Shown here piece by piece: positions 33,325-41,478 of a DNA stretch of 45,663 nt (the first letter of the stretch is position 1; every line of letters starts with the position of its first letter). A program made the translations under genes and the position numbers. The DNA comes from CAZGLR01 sp964526635 (GTDB taxonomy: Bacteria > Zixibacteria > MSB-5A5 > GN15 > JAAZOE01). The stretch lies in NCBI GenBank assembly GCA_964526635.1, contig CAZGLR010000010.1, forward strand, positions 1 through 45,663, given 5' to 3'. Below the pieces are notes generated by a model. It worked only from the letters and a program-made list of their open reading frames with translations, was not told the origin of the DNA and did not search any database.

Positions 33325-36204
33325 TCACCGGCAGCAGTCGGGGGAATTGCCGCCTTTGAATAGGAAATTGAAGAGATAGACAGCGTCGGACATACCATAG
33401 ACACCATCGCAATCAATATCTCCGGCCTCCTCCAGAAAGACCGGATCAAAATCGAAAAACAAATAGCGGTAGTACTCAATCAGATCACCCAGGTTCAAAT
33501 TATAATCGCCGGTGATATCCCCGCAAATAGAAACCTCTTCCAGATCAGCAACCAGGCGGCGCAGGACCAGTGACGCCTCGGGTTGGCGCATAAGGGACAG
33601 GGGCATATTAAGATAAACAAACGAATACGTCTCCCCACGGTAGCGTATTCCGCAGACCTGAGAATCGGTAGCGCCAGACGGCGCCGCTGATACGTACCGA
33701 TAGATTGGCTGCGCCGGAGGCTGCGACCAGAGGAAGCCGCAGTATGGCAAGCCATCGGGAACAGCGTAACCGAATTGATTGACAGCGGTGCTGTCCCATA
33801 CCAGATCAGGCAGAGAATCTACCTGGGAGTCCGCCCCGATCATATCGCCATCGAGTTGATAGCCTCCCGGACCGAAGGACTGAACAAATGGCCCGATATA
33901 GCTGCTGTCGATATGAAGCAGTGATTTGAAAAGCGACGACGATTCGTGCCTGACTATTTGCCGGCTGTTTTTCGGACGGATGCCAACGGCGCCATGACGC
34001 TGAATAAAAATGCCCTTCCCCCCGCTTCTCAGATAATCCTCAAGTACCGATGCGAGTTGAGGATCAAGAGAGCCATAGAGATTTTCACCGCTGATTATTA
34101 CCAGTGAATGCCACTGCAGTTCAGCGATATCAAGGGGACCGTCGGTATAGAAATTATGATATCTATACCCGATGCCGGCGCTGTCGAGAGCGTGCGTGAT
34201 CAGGTTTTCAAATAATTCAGATGTAAAGGCCGGGTTGGCGATTGTCTCTGCCCGATTCTGATCAATAACCATAATACCGCGGTTTCGGAACATGGGAATT
34301 ATTGAGATCGTATCGGAGGTTCCCGATTCCAGATTATCGAAGTCCACGGCGGTTATATAATATTGATACGCTTTGCCAAGGGATGTCTGGGTATCGCGAA
34401 AACTTGTGTCAACAGTCTCTGAAAGTACCAGAAAATCAAGATCATCGATACCACTTCGATACACTCGGTAGAAATCTACATCGACATCATCCGGCGGAGA
34501 CCAAACCAGTTGCGGATATCCCTGACGTCCATTTCCGATCACATCTCGCGGCGGATGAGGAGATGCCGGAATCAGTGACAATGGTGATGATTTTTTTCCC
34601 ACGGAATTGCCGGCATCGATGGAGGCGACGGCAAACTCGTAACGGGCAAACGGTTCAAGATTCGATACCGCGATTTCGAATTGATCGGCAGTCAGTCGCC
34701 GGTACTCGTTCCAGGCGTCATTGTCCTTACGCAGAAGAAAGCTGTAGCCAGCAATATCCTGTGCCAGACCGGGTAGCCAGGTAATGTCGACGGTGGTTTC
34801 GGTATATTCAGTCAGCGTGAGATTACGCGGCGGGCCGGGGGGCGGAAACTCCCATCCGTTGGTGTAGACATCCTGGGCCGCCATACCGGAGGCAATCAGG
34901 TCATCGAAATTTATGACTTCATAATAATCGGAAAGTGAGTATTGATCTTCGGGATCAAACCACCATGAAAGAAAACGGTTTTCGATATAGGCTTCGCCAA
35001 AAATGATGGCAATAGTCAAGGCGAGAGAATCCCCGGGCATCAGTGTCCCCGAGGGCACACTCAGTAAAAACCTGGTGTCAGCCCCTCGGGCGATCGATTT
35101 CGCACCCGACGGCGGTGAACGCCAATTGTAATGCGTCACGGCCGCCTCTACCTGATTGTAGTCGATTTCCGGTTGTGACATCAGCCGGTATTTATTGGGA
35201 TCACCAATTGGCGCGGCGCCATAGCCCAGATCGCCCAGAGGATTGACTACGCGCTGCGGTCCCCAGGCAGCCGGCAGGCTGTCATCTATACACCACCAGT
35301 TGAAGTTCGGTGATGAGACATCCCGGGGGATGGAATTGTGTTGCAACCCAAGAAGTTGAACACCAAAGACACCATTGGCTGAAGTTGAATCAAAGGAAAT
35401 CACCCCCGGATCCCCGTTTAAATCTACAGAATACGCGATATTTAGATTGCGCCATCGTCCACTCATATCAAATCCACCTCGGAGAAATCCGGAGAGATCA
35501 TCTGAATATGCGGTATCACCATAGCCGATATCGCAGTCGGCCAGAATTCCAAGCCAGGTGTCTTCAATAATATCGGTTGATATGTTGGTAATTGAGTACT
35601 CGACGATGACAGCCTTACTATAAGGCGATGATTGCCATATATGGCTGGTGGAAGAAACTTCAAGACCAAGCGGACGCCAGAATTCACAGCCATCCATGAG
35701 GCAGCGGGTCAGGGTATCGATCAAGCGGCTGGTGTCAGTGGCCGAACTTGTATAGGCCATATCGGCGAAGCCGGGATCGGCAATAATCTCGCCATCGGGG
35801 CATGGCCCCGGCACAAATTCCGGAATAAAGTACAAATCATCGAATGCCTGCGAAACCAGGGTATCACCGTTTTTGATACCGCCCACCCAGAGACCGGCAC
35901 CATAGAGGTAGTTGCTTTTGGAAACGCCGGAGGGAAATGCGGCCCCGAATTCAAACGGGAGATTTTCAATAGTTTCAGTTTCCGGTGCAAGAGTTATCGC
36001 GAGATCGTCATACGCCCGGCCGAGGGTCATGCGATTTGAGATGCTCAGCCACAAGCCGCCGGTGGTGTCGGAAGCGCGCTGCAGACAGCTTTCGGAGGAT
36101 GCCGCAACGGGCGCTGGCGACTTCGGCGGGAAAACTGTTTTCGCGCCGGCAATAGCCGCAAGGCAGACCATAATGGCAAAGATTGAGGATATAGTTTTTC
36201 TCAT
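33325..36204 (-). CDS. Large secreted protein: unknown N-terminal domain, two FN3, flavodoxin-like domain, dockerin-like tail
   Basis: 959 residues with a signal peptide (MRKTISSIFAIMVCLAAIAG). Residues 50-450 form an unassigned region common in FCB exported proteins (YLYGAGLWVGGIKNGDTLVS). Two fibronectin type III domains follow at about 455-540 and 545-635 (PPRNLTLTEYTETTVDITWL; PPRDVIGNG). Residues 640-885 are alpha/beta, with a phrase like class I glutamine-amidotransferase/ThuA-type folds (LEDYLRSGGKGIFIQRHG). A dockerin-like double repeat (891-959) follows, with Ca loops GDITGDYNLN and GDIDCDGVY and the terminal GGNSPDCCR. There is no catalytic triad I can defend. It is likely an extracellular structural or binding protein, and shares its C-terminal type with the proteins at 1-5804. 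Confidence 0.85.
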   Translation of the reverse strand: MRKTISSIFAIMVCLAAIAGAKTVFPPKSPAPVAASSESCLQRASDTTGGLWLSISNRMTLGRAYDDLAITLAPETETIENLPFEFGAAFPSGVSKSNYLYGAGLWVGGIKNGDTLVSQAFDDLYFIPEFVPGPCPDGEIIADPGFADMAYTSSATDTSRLIDTLTRCLMDGCEFWRPLGLEVSSTSHIWQSSPYSKAVIVEYSITNISTDIIEDTWLGILADCDIGYGDTAYSDDLSGFLRGGFDMSGRWRNLNIAYSVDLNGDPGVISFDSTSANGVFGVQLLGLQHNSIPRDVSSPNFNWWCIDDSLPAAWGPQRVVNPLGDLGYGAAPIGDPNKYRLMSQPEIDYNQVEAAVTHYNWRSPPSGAKSIARGADTRFLLSVPSGTLMPGDSLALTIAIIFGEAYIENRFLSWWFDPEDQYSLSDYYEVINFDDLIASGMAAQDVYTNGWEFPPPGPPRNLTLTEYTETTVDITWLPGLAQDIAGYSFLLRKDNDAWNEYRRLTADQFEIAVSNLEPFARYEFAVASIDAGNSVGKKSSPLSLIPASPHPPRDVIGNGRQGYPQLVWSPPDDVDVDFYRVYRSGIDDLDFLVLSETVDTSFRDTQTSLGKAYQYYITAVDFDNLESGTSDTISIIPMFRNRGIMVIDQNRAETIANPAFTSELFENLITHALDSAGIGYRYHNFYTDGPLDIAELQWHSLVIISGENLYGSLDPQLASVLEDYLRSGGKGIFIQRHGAVGIRPKNSRQIVRHESSSLFKSLLHIDSSYIGPFVQSFGPGGYQLDGDMIGADSQVDSLPDLVWDSTAVNQFGYAVPDGLPYCGFLWSQPPAQPIYRYVSAAPSGATDSQVCGIRYRGETYSFVYLNMPLSLMRQPEASLVLRRLVADLEEVSICGDITGDYNLNLGDLIEYYRYLFFDFDPVFLEEAGDIDCDGVYGMSDAVYLFNFLFKGGNSPDCCR

Positions 36205-36331
36205 AACAATCGGGCGGCGACGGTATTAGATATGGGTTCCCTTGCAATATAACGAATTTATCGCAATTTTGTGGAATGAAATAAGTGAATGGATAAGAAA
36301 TGCCTGATATGGCTCAGGTTGGGAAAATCCC

Positions 36332-36370
36332 AAAAACAACAAGGAGCTGATCCCTCACAAATCAGCTCCT
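36332..36370 (-). terminator. Rho-independent-like hairpin in the leader of the FN3-dockerin gene
   Basis: A perfect 10-bp stem, aggagctgat (36342-36351) with atcagctcct (36361-36370), and a 9-base loop. On the minus strand it is followed by TGTTGTTTTT. It ends a short upstream transcript or attenuates the gene starting at 36204. Confidence 0.6.
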
Positions 36371-36433
36371 CATCCCCACCTCATTAGTACCCTTCACCGC
36401 CATACAGAGTAACTAACTTCACCCGATAGTAGT

Positions 36434-36450
36434 AACAAAGCTTGTGCCAA
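36434..36450 (-). promoter_or_regulatory. Sigma-54-like box upstream of the orphan hairpin
   Basis: The minus strand contains TTGGCACAAGCTTTGTT. The -24 half TTGGCAC is perfect; the -12 half reads TTTGT instead of TTGC, with the correct ten-base spacing after GG. Confidence 0.3.
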
Positions 36451-36742
36451 ACTGAAACAGACTGTGAAAAAAATAGTCAATTCATTGTGCGTAAAGTGTT
36501 TATGTCGCATTAGCCGAAATTGGAGACAATATGGCCTTATCGTAGAAATCGCAGAAGATGCGGTTTTTTCGTGCAACTTATCCCGACCGACAAATTAAGT
36601 CGTTGCTATAAAACAACATAAGTTTTTTTTGCGAGAAATGCGCAGGAAATATAAAAATAAAAAAATAGCGCAGGATATGCGAGTTCGGTCGGTTTAATTC
36701 ACAATTTGACGAATTGCAAGTCGCGTATAAGGCAGATTGCCC

Positions 36743-36773
36743 AAAAAAAAGCCCCGGCGATCGGGGCTTTTTT
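36743..36773 (-). terminator. Rho-independent terminator of the lipoprotein/barrel operon
   Basis: On the minus strand AAAAAAGCCCCG, 5-base loop, CGGGGCTTTTTTTT, 28 bases past the lipoprotein stop. Confidence 0.9.
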
Positions 36774-36800
36774 AAAAACCATGGTTAGACAATGCTCAGA

Positions 36801-37370
36801 TCACTTCCCGCCGGTCAGCGTAATGATAGCCACCAGAGAATCGATAGTCACATTGAAATCATCGCGCGGGATAGCCAGTGGATAAACACTGAATTCACCA
36901 GACTGTAAAATCGGTTTGGCGACGACCATATCACCGATATACGCGGATGACTCTTCCCATTCTACAATAACCTGCGTGTTAGCGGGAATAGTCAGCCCGG
37001 TGAACACCAGGGCACTGGCCGAATCGATAACTGTCTGTATTGAAACCTGATCCCAGTCGGCGTCGATATCGGCTTCGAGGAAAATCTGGAAAGTTACCGC
37101 GGTGTCGTTATTATTGGTGATATCGAGATAGAAGCCCAAAGCATCGATGTTCTTGATATCGTCTTTATATTCCTCGAAATCCTCATCTTCATCAAGATCC
37201 ACTTCGATTTCGCTATCGGTGACATCAGCATCGGTAATGGTAAGTGAACTGCCACTGGAAGTTGGTACCAGGACAGCCGTAACGACCACAGTTCCAGTCA
37301 GGATACAGCCGGTCACAATGAAGACAATCGCGGTCAGGAGACTGGCCATCCAGAGGTATTGTTTTCTCAT
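36801..37370 (-). CDS. Small acidic lipoprotein of unknown function
   Basis: 189 residues with GGAGACCGACA before the ATG. A type II signal peptide has lipobox IVTGC (Cys22). A hydrophobic, Val/Thr-rich stretch (about 24-38) follows the Cys, then a strongly acidic segment (DLDEDEDFEEYKDD) and a beta-rich C-terminus (LGFYLDITNNNDTAVTFQIF) resembling a single beta-sandwich, with no enzymatic motif. It is 11 bases downstream of the beta-barrel gene and ends at a strong terminator, so the two form a pair; an outer-membrane lipoprotein partnered with the barrel is the likely setting. Confidence 0.8.
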   Translation of the reverse strand: MRKQYLWMASLLTAIVFIVTGCILTGTVVVTAVLVPTSSGSSLTITDADVTDSEIEVDLDEDEDFEEYKDDIKNIDALGFYLDITNNNDTAVTFQIFLEADIDADWDQVSIQTVIDSASALVFTGLTIPANTQVIVEWEESSAYIGDMVVAKPILQSGEFSVYPLAIPRDDFNVTIDSLVAIITLTGGK

Positions 37371-37381
37371 TGTCGGTCTCC

Positions 37382-37924
37382 TTATTTAACTCCAAAATAG
37401 TATATGACATTGCCGGTAACGGCGGCCGATTTTTTGGACGAGCTCTCTTCCCAATCAATAATGTTGACTCGTCCCTGGGCACCGACTGCAATTTGCTGAG
37501 TGACGCCGATATTAAGTCCGAGGCCAAACGACCATCCGGATTTATTCTCGGTATCCATGTTCTCCCGCTTGATATTATACACGCCACCGCCGATAAAGGC
37601 GTACGGTTTAATTCCTTTGGAAGCCAGGCCGCCGCCCAAGGTCAAATCGACACCATAATGTCCCTGGGTAGAGCCGTCACGGGTACCAACGCCCTCTATT
37701 TCGGCGTCAGAGAATCCGCCAAAATAGAGATTAGGTTCGAGAAAAAGCGGACCGGTCAGACGGAATCTCACCTTGAGGCCAAATGACTGACCTGACTCCT
37801 GGTCTTCCTGAATGATCGGTATCAGGATGCCTCCGGACGCCCCGACGCCAATAGAACCTGCGGAGAGGGGTGACAGCAGGCAGATGATACTCAGGACCGC
37901 CATCACAGTAATCGTACGTTTCAT
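37382..37924 (-). CDS. Outer-membrane beta-barrel protein (OmpA/porin-like small barrel)
   Basis: 180 residues with GGAGGACGG before the ATG and a signal peptide (MKRTITVMAVLSIICLLSPL). The mature part is about eight alternating beta-strands rich in Gly and aromatic residues (LEPNLYFGGF, GHYGVDLTLGGGLASKGIKP, YAFIGGGVYNI, WSFGLGLNIGV), ending VIYYFGVK. The length and pattern suit an eight-stranded OmpX/OmpW or outer-membrane-beta-barrel (OMP_b-brl) family member; the ligand is unknown. It is first in an operon with the acidic lipoprotein and has a good sigma-70 promoter. Confidence 0.82.
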   Translation of the reverse strand: MKRTITVMAVLSIICLLSPLSAGSIGVGASGGILIPIIQEDQESGQSFGLKVRFRLTGPLFLEPNLYFGGFSDAEIEGVGTRDGSTQGHYGVDLTLGGGLASKGIKPYAFIGGGVYNIKRENMDTENKSGWSFGLGLNIGVTQQIAVGAQGRVNIIDWEESSSKKSAAVTGNVIYYFGVK

Positions 37925-37966
37925 CCGTCCTCCATGTATAATTGTCTGGATTGAAACACCATAGTC

Positions 37967-37996
37967 AGTATAACTCTGTTACAAATGCCGCGTCAA
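37967..37996 (-). promoter_or_regulatory. Sigma-70 promoter of the barrel/lipoprotein operon
   Basis: On the minus strand TTGACG (37996-37991), 18 bases, TATACT (37972-37967). Both hexamers match at five of six positions. The leader would be about 36 bases. Confidence 0.6.
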
Positions 37997-38325
37997 CGCA
38001 AAACATACAACCGGACGTGTTATTTGCCGTTTTTTCGATCCATTATATCGTGCTGACTTCGCCGGATGGCTCGTTCGAGAGGGAATAATCAGTATTAATA
38101 GTGCGCGATCGGCGGAACATGATACAAGTATCCCAGGGTCTTGTTTATTAAACTCCGCCAAGGGGATGGGTCTGCCGACATAATCTATTATATAACATAT
38201 ACTTATACTCGCAGACGGGTGTTTGAGAATATTTTATAATTTTTGATAATTAGGCCTTGACAAGTACGAATCGACCTGTAACTTAGGCATACTTTGCTAA
38301 ACTTTTTGAGCGGTTATCATAAACA
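37997..38325. other. Divergent intergenic region before the polyamine operon
   Basis: No gene-like frame seen. A TTGACA lies at 38257-38262 facing the regulator gene, but the bases 16-18 downstream make a poor -10. A/T-rich stretches occur at 38180-38250. No clear operator was recognised for the XRE regulator. Confidence 0.4.
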
Positions 38326-38871
38326 ATGAGAACCAGAATCGGACAGAAAATACGTGATCTGCGACTGGCGGCCGAACTGACTCAGGCCGAGTTGGCTGAT
38401 CGTTCGCAATTGACCAAGGGTTTCATATCCCAGATCGAGAACGATCAGACTTCGATATCGCTGGATTCGCTTATTGATATACTGGATGCGCTCGGTGTCA
38501 CTCCCAGTGAGTTTTTCGCCGAGGATACGGGGACGTCGCGTATCATATTTTCTGCCGATGACCGGGTATCTCTATCGGGGCGTGGCGCCTCGGTGTTTGA
38601 ACTGTTGGTTCCGGGATCGACCAATTATCAGATGGATCCGATTATGGTGACACTGGAACCGGGAGAATCGCTGCCGTCGGAGGAATCCCACAGTGGTGAA
38701 GAGTTTGGCTACGTATTATCGGGTCAGCTGGTGATTAAGTACGGGAAAAAGACACATCGCGCACGGAAAGACAACTGCTTTTACTTTGAATCGGACCGGC
38801 CGCATCAGTTTCTCAATCCCGGGAAATACAAAACTAGTTTTATCTGGGTCATGTCGCCGCCACAGATGTAA
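38326..38871 (+). CDS. XRE-family transcriptional regulator with C-terminal cupin (PuuR-like)
   Basis: 181 residues. The N-terminal helix-turn-helix (about 5-62: IRDLRLAAELTQAELADRSQ, KGFISQIENDQTSISLDSL) is a classic XRE domain. The cupin_2 barrel (about 105-175: PIMVTLEPGESLPSEESHSG, EEFGYVLSGQLVIKYG, RPHQFLNPG) contains candidate metal or ligand residues (His/Glu in SHSGEEFG, His in RPHQ). This arrangement is that of PuuR/SutR-type regulators that sense small metabolites. It is first in line with three polyamine genes (29 bases to the next), so it probably senses a polyamine or SAM-related ligand and controls the operon (inference). The ribosome site before the ATG is weak. Confidence 0.88.
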   Translation: MRTRIGQKIRDLRLAAELTQAELADRSQLTKGFISQIENDQTSISLDSLIDILDALGVTPSEFFAEDTGTSRIIFSADDRVSLSGRGASVFELLVPGSTNYQMDPIMVTLEPGESLPSEESHSGEEFGYVLSGQLVIKYGKKTHRARKDNCFYFESDRPHQFLNPGKYKTSFIWVMSPPQM

Positions 38872-38900
38872 GCGGCAAAACCTTGTTGGGAGATTATATC

Positions 38901-39314
38901 ATGAAAAAACTCGGACGACACATCCTGGCCGAATTCAACGAATGCGATCATGCGCTGCTGAACGATCTGGACAGTATTCGACGTATTCTTATGGAAGCCG
39001 CTCGCTACTCCGGTGCCACCGTAGTAAATTCTGTTTTTCATGAATATAATCCCCATGGCCTCTCTGGTGTGGTTGTCATCGCCGAATCGCACTTGTCGAT
39101 TCACACCTGGCCGGAATATGGTTACGCCGCGGTGGACTTTTTTACTTGTGGCGAAACGGTTGATCCCTGGAAGGCCTGCCGGTTTATGCAGGAGAAGCTG
39201 GGATGCACTGACCTCCACACGACTGAGATCGGTCGCGGTATTCCCAGCGATCAGGAAGAAATCATCCCACACAAGCCGATATTTACATCATTTGCCAATT
39301 CGGGTGCGGCTTAA
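38901..39314 (+). CDS. speD: S-adenosylmethionine decarboxylase proenzyme
   Basis: 137 residues from ATG 38901 (MKKLGRHILAEF), with GGGAG seven bases upstream. It is the short prokaryotic (SpeH/T. maritima-type) class. Self-cleavage between Glu62 and Ser63 in AESHLSIHTWPEYGYAAVD generates the pyruvoyl cofactor from Ser63; the conserved His and Cys (VDFFTCG) are present. It makes decarboxylated AdoMet, the aminopropyl donor for spermidine synthase, which is encoded two genes downstream. It is followed 18 bases later by the decarboxylase gene. Confidence 0.95.
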   Translation: MKKLGRHILAEFNECDHALLNDLDSIRRILMEAARYSGATVVNSVFHEYNPHGLSGVVVIAESHLSIHTWPEYGYAAVDFFTCGETVDPWKACRFMQEKLGCTDLHTTEIGRGIPSDQEEIIPHKPIFTSFANSGAA

Positions 39315-39332
39315 CAGGGAGGTAATCGGGTG

Positions 39333-40478
39333 ATGAAAACGACACGCGTGTCCGGGAACCGTCTTCCCGGATTTCCTGGAGAACAACTCTCAGACCAGAC
39401 CGCCGGCGTGGCGACACCATGCATGATCCTGCGCCGGAGCATCATTCAGGATCGTTTCCAGCGACTGAGCGCGGCCCTGCCGGGAGTCGAAGTTTTTTAT
39501 GCAGTCAAGGCCAACCCGCATCCGGCGTTATTGGAAACGTTGCATTTATGCGGAAGTCGCTTTGATATATCTTCCGCAGCGGAATTGCGGGGAGTTATGG
39601 AAGCCGGTGAGCACCCGGGCCATACAATCCACACCAATCCGATCAAAAGCCCCGGCGAATTCGATACCGCCGTTGCCCTTGGCTGCCGCACGTTCGTGGC
39701 TGACAACGCCGATGAACTGGATAAGTTTGTCACATACGGCGAGGCTGTTTCGGTGATGTTGCGCTTCAAGACAGCCGAGGCCGGTTCAGTCGTCAATTTG
39801 TCTTACAAATTCGGCGCTGATCCCTCGGATATTCCCGCTCTGCTCGACAAGATCAAAGCACTGGAAATTCCTTTTGCGGGCTTTTGTTTTCACGTCGGGT
39901 CACAATGCACCGAGGCCTCGGCCTATACCGCTGCCATTAAAACCGCCGCCAGCCTGATTCAAACCGCCCGTGCCCGAGGTCTTGACACTATGGTCCTCGA
40001 TATCGGTGGCGGCTTCCCGATTTCATATACACACGCGGTACCGTCGATCGAACGCATTGGCGCCAGAATAACAGCGGCGTTGCGACGGCATATCGCTCCC
40101 AATATCCGGGTGATCTGTGAACCTGGCCGCTATATCAGTGGCGAGGCCGTGACCCTGGTAACATCGGTTATCGGGAAGGCGGTGCGCGACGGGATGCCGT
40201 GGTATTATCTCGATGACGGCGTCTATGGTTCGTTTTCCGGGCGTATTTACGATCACTGCGTGTATCCGATTGTTACGGATCGCAAAACGCCATTGAATGA
40301 AGCTGTCCTGGCCGGACCGACCTGCGACTCCTTCGATGTCATCTATAAATCATGCCGACTGCCCTCACTGAATATCGGCGATCGGCTGTATTTCCCGGCT
40401 ACGGGGGCCTATTGCAGTGTTTCGGCGACGCGATTCAATGGATTGGCGATGGCTCAGATTATTCCGGTTGACTGGTAG
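39333..40478 (+). CDS. Fold-III PLP decarboxylase, ornithine/lysine-type
   Basis: 381 residues. GTG 39330 and ATG 39333 are adjacent; GGAGG is 7 or 10 bases away, so either may serve. The alanine-racemase-like fold-III family is shown by Lys59 (VFYAVKANP, PLP Schiff base), HVGSQ, DIGGGFP, the phosphate loop CEPGRYISGEA, DDGVYGSFSG, and GPTCDSFDV with the catalytic Cys typical of ornithine decarboxylases. Diaminopimelate decarboxylases instead have a different (GxxCxSxD) context, so ODC is favoured. Its product putrescine is the acceptor for SpeE. Lysine or arginine specificity cannot be excluded by reading. Confidence 0.88.
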   Translation: MKTTRVSGNRLPGFPGEQLSDQTAGVATPCMILRRSIIQDRFQRLSAALPGVEVFYAVKANPHPALLETLHLCGSRFDISSAAELRGVMEAGEHPGHTIHTNPIKSPGEFDTAVALGCRTFVADNADELDKFVTYGEAVSVMLRFKTAEAGSVVNLSYKFGADPSDIPALLDKIKALEIPFAGFCFHVGSQCTEASAYTAAIKTAASLIQTARARGLDTMVLDIGGGFPISYTHAVPSIERIGARITAALRRHIAPNIRVICEPGRYISGEAVTLVTSVIGKAVRDGMPWYYLDDGVYGSFSGRIYDHCVYPIVTDRKTPLNEAVLAGPTCDSFDVIYKSCRLPSLNIGDRLYFPATGAYCSVSATRFNGLAMAQIIPVDW

Positions 40479-40487
40479 GCAAAAGAG

Positions 40488-41397
40488 ATGGGTATGAAGA
40501 ATACGGAAGAAATTTATATCAGAGAAGAATCGATGGCGGATTTGTGGAATGTCTGGTACACGGAATTACATCAGGGCAAATCCGGCCTGACATTCAAAAT
40601 ATCCCGCCTGATTGAATCGCTGGAGTCAGAGTTTCAACGCATTGATGTCATTGAAACGGTTGAATATGGCAAAGCACTGNNNNNNNNNNCTGGTCCTGTA
40701 TGGGTCGCTCATGGTGGCCGAACGCGATACCGGAGCGTACAATGAGATGATCTCGCATGTGCCGTTGTTCGCGCATCCCCGGCCCGCAGAGGTTTTGATT
40801 ATCGGTGGCGGCGATGGCGGTTGCGCTACCAATGTCCTCCGGCACACCGAGGTCAAACGCTGTACTATGTGCGAAATCGACAAGCTGGTGGTTGAAACCT
40901 CGCGCAAACATTTTCCCGAAATGTCAAAGGGGCTCGACGATCCACGCTGCCGGTTGCTGTTCAGCGACGGCAAAAAATACCTCGAAGAAACTGACGAATC
41001 CTTTGATATAATTCTCCTCGACCTGTCGGATCCGATCGGTCCGGCGGCGGATTTGTTTCAGAAATCGTTTCACCGGACTGTATTTGATCGCTTGAATGAC
41101 GACGGTATCATGGTGGCGCAGTCGGAGTCGCCGTTGTTCAACCCCGAAACGATCAAGGCCATGTACGCCAACCTGCGCCAGATTTTCCCGATTGTCAAGA
41201 TGTACACGTGCCTGATGCCGATTTATCCATCGAGCTACTGGTCATTCGCATTTTGCTCGAAGAAGTATGATCCCCTCGAGCAGTTTGACACAGCGCGATA
41301 CCGCCGAACCGACCTGTCCGGGTGCATGTATTACAATGACGATATCCACCGGGGGGCTTTTGCGCTGCCGCGATATGTGCAGGAACTGATTGGCTAA
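40488..41397 (+). CDS. speE: Spermidine synthase (interrupted by an assembly gap)
   Basis: The first part (MGMKNTEEIYIREES ... VEYGKAL) and second part (LVLYGSLMVAERDTGAYNEM ... YVQELIG) lie in different frames across 10 Ns, but join in frame when the gap is collapsed. It contains the SAM-binding GGGDGGCATNVLRH, the acidic CEIDKLVVE and the DLSDPIGPA gate motif, plus the N-terminal aminopropyl-transfer region. It transfers the aminopropyl group of decarboxylated AdoMet to putrescine. The ATG lies nine bases after the decarboxylase stop and ends the operon at a strong terminator. About 298 residues after repair, normal for the family. Confidence 0.92.
40680..40689. other. Assembly gap (10 N) with ctg on both flanks
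   Basis: The left flank ends gcactg and the right flank begins ctggtcctg. Dropping the Ns and one ctg gives KALVLYGSLM, which fits the conserved spermidine synthase motif and restores one frame. Confidence 0.75.
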
Positions 41398-41419
41398 GAT
41401 AAGAATCGGAGACTAATGT

Positions 41420-41454
41420 AAAAGGGCCGGGACATCAACCGGCCCTTTTTTTTT
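41420..41454 (+). terminator. Terminator of the spermidine operon, partly bidirectional
   Basis: Stem aaaagggccgg with ccggccctttt around eight bases, followed by a run of T on the plus strand. The minus strand has four T, so it may also stop the convergent ETF-QO transcript. Confidence 0.9.
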
Positions 41455-41478
41455 AGATACTGTGTGGATATTTAAGTT

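Larger units (their letters stand above)
36205..36742. other. Intergenic region with a possible small-RNA locus
   Basis: 538 bases without a convincing protein gene. Minus-strand signals are a sigma-54-like box (36434-36450) and, about 80 bases downstream, a hairpin followed by a T-rich tail (36332-36370). The 36571-36720 part is very A/T-rich with T/A runs. A 13-codon frame lies just before the hairpin on the minus strand; it is too short to judge. Confidence 0.4.

Noticed and set aside
36394..36576. 60-residue minus-strand frame as a gene
   Set aside because: No ribosome site, no domain or conserved pattern, and it spans the sigma-54-like box; more likely non-coding.
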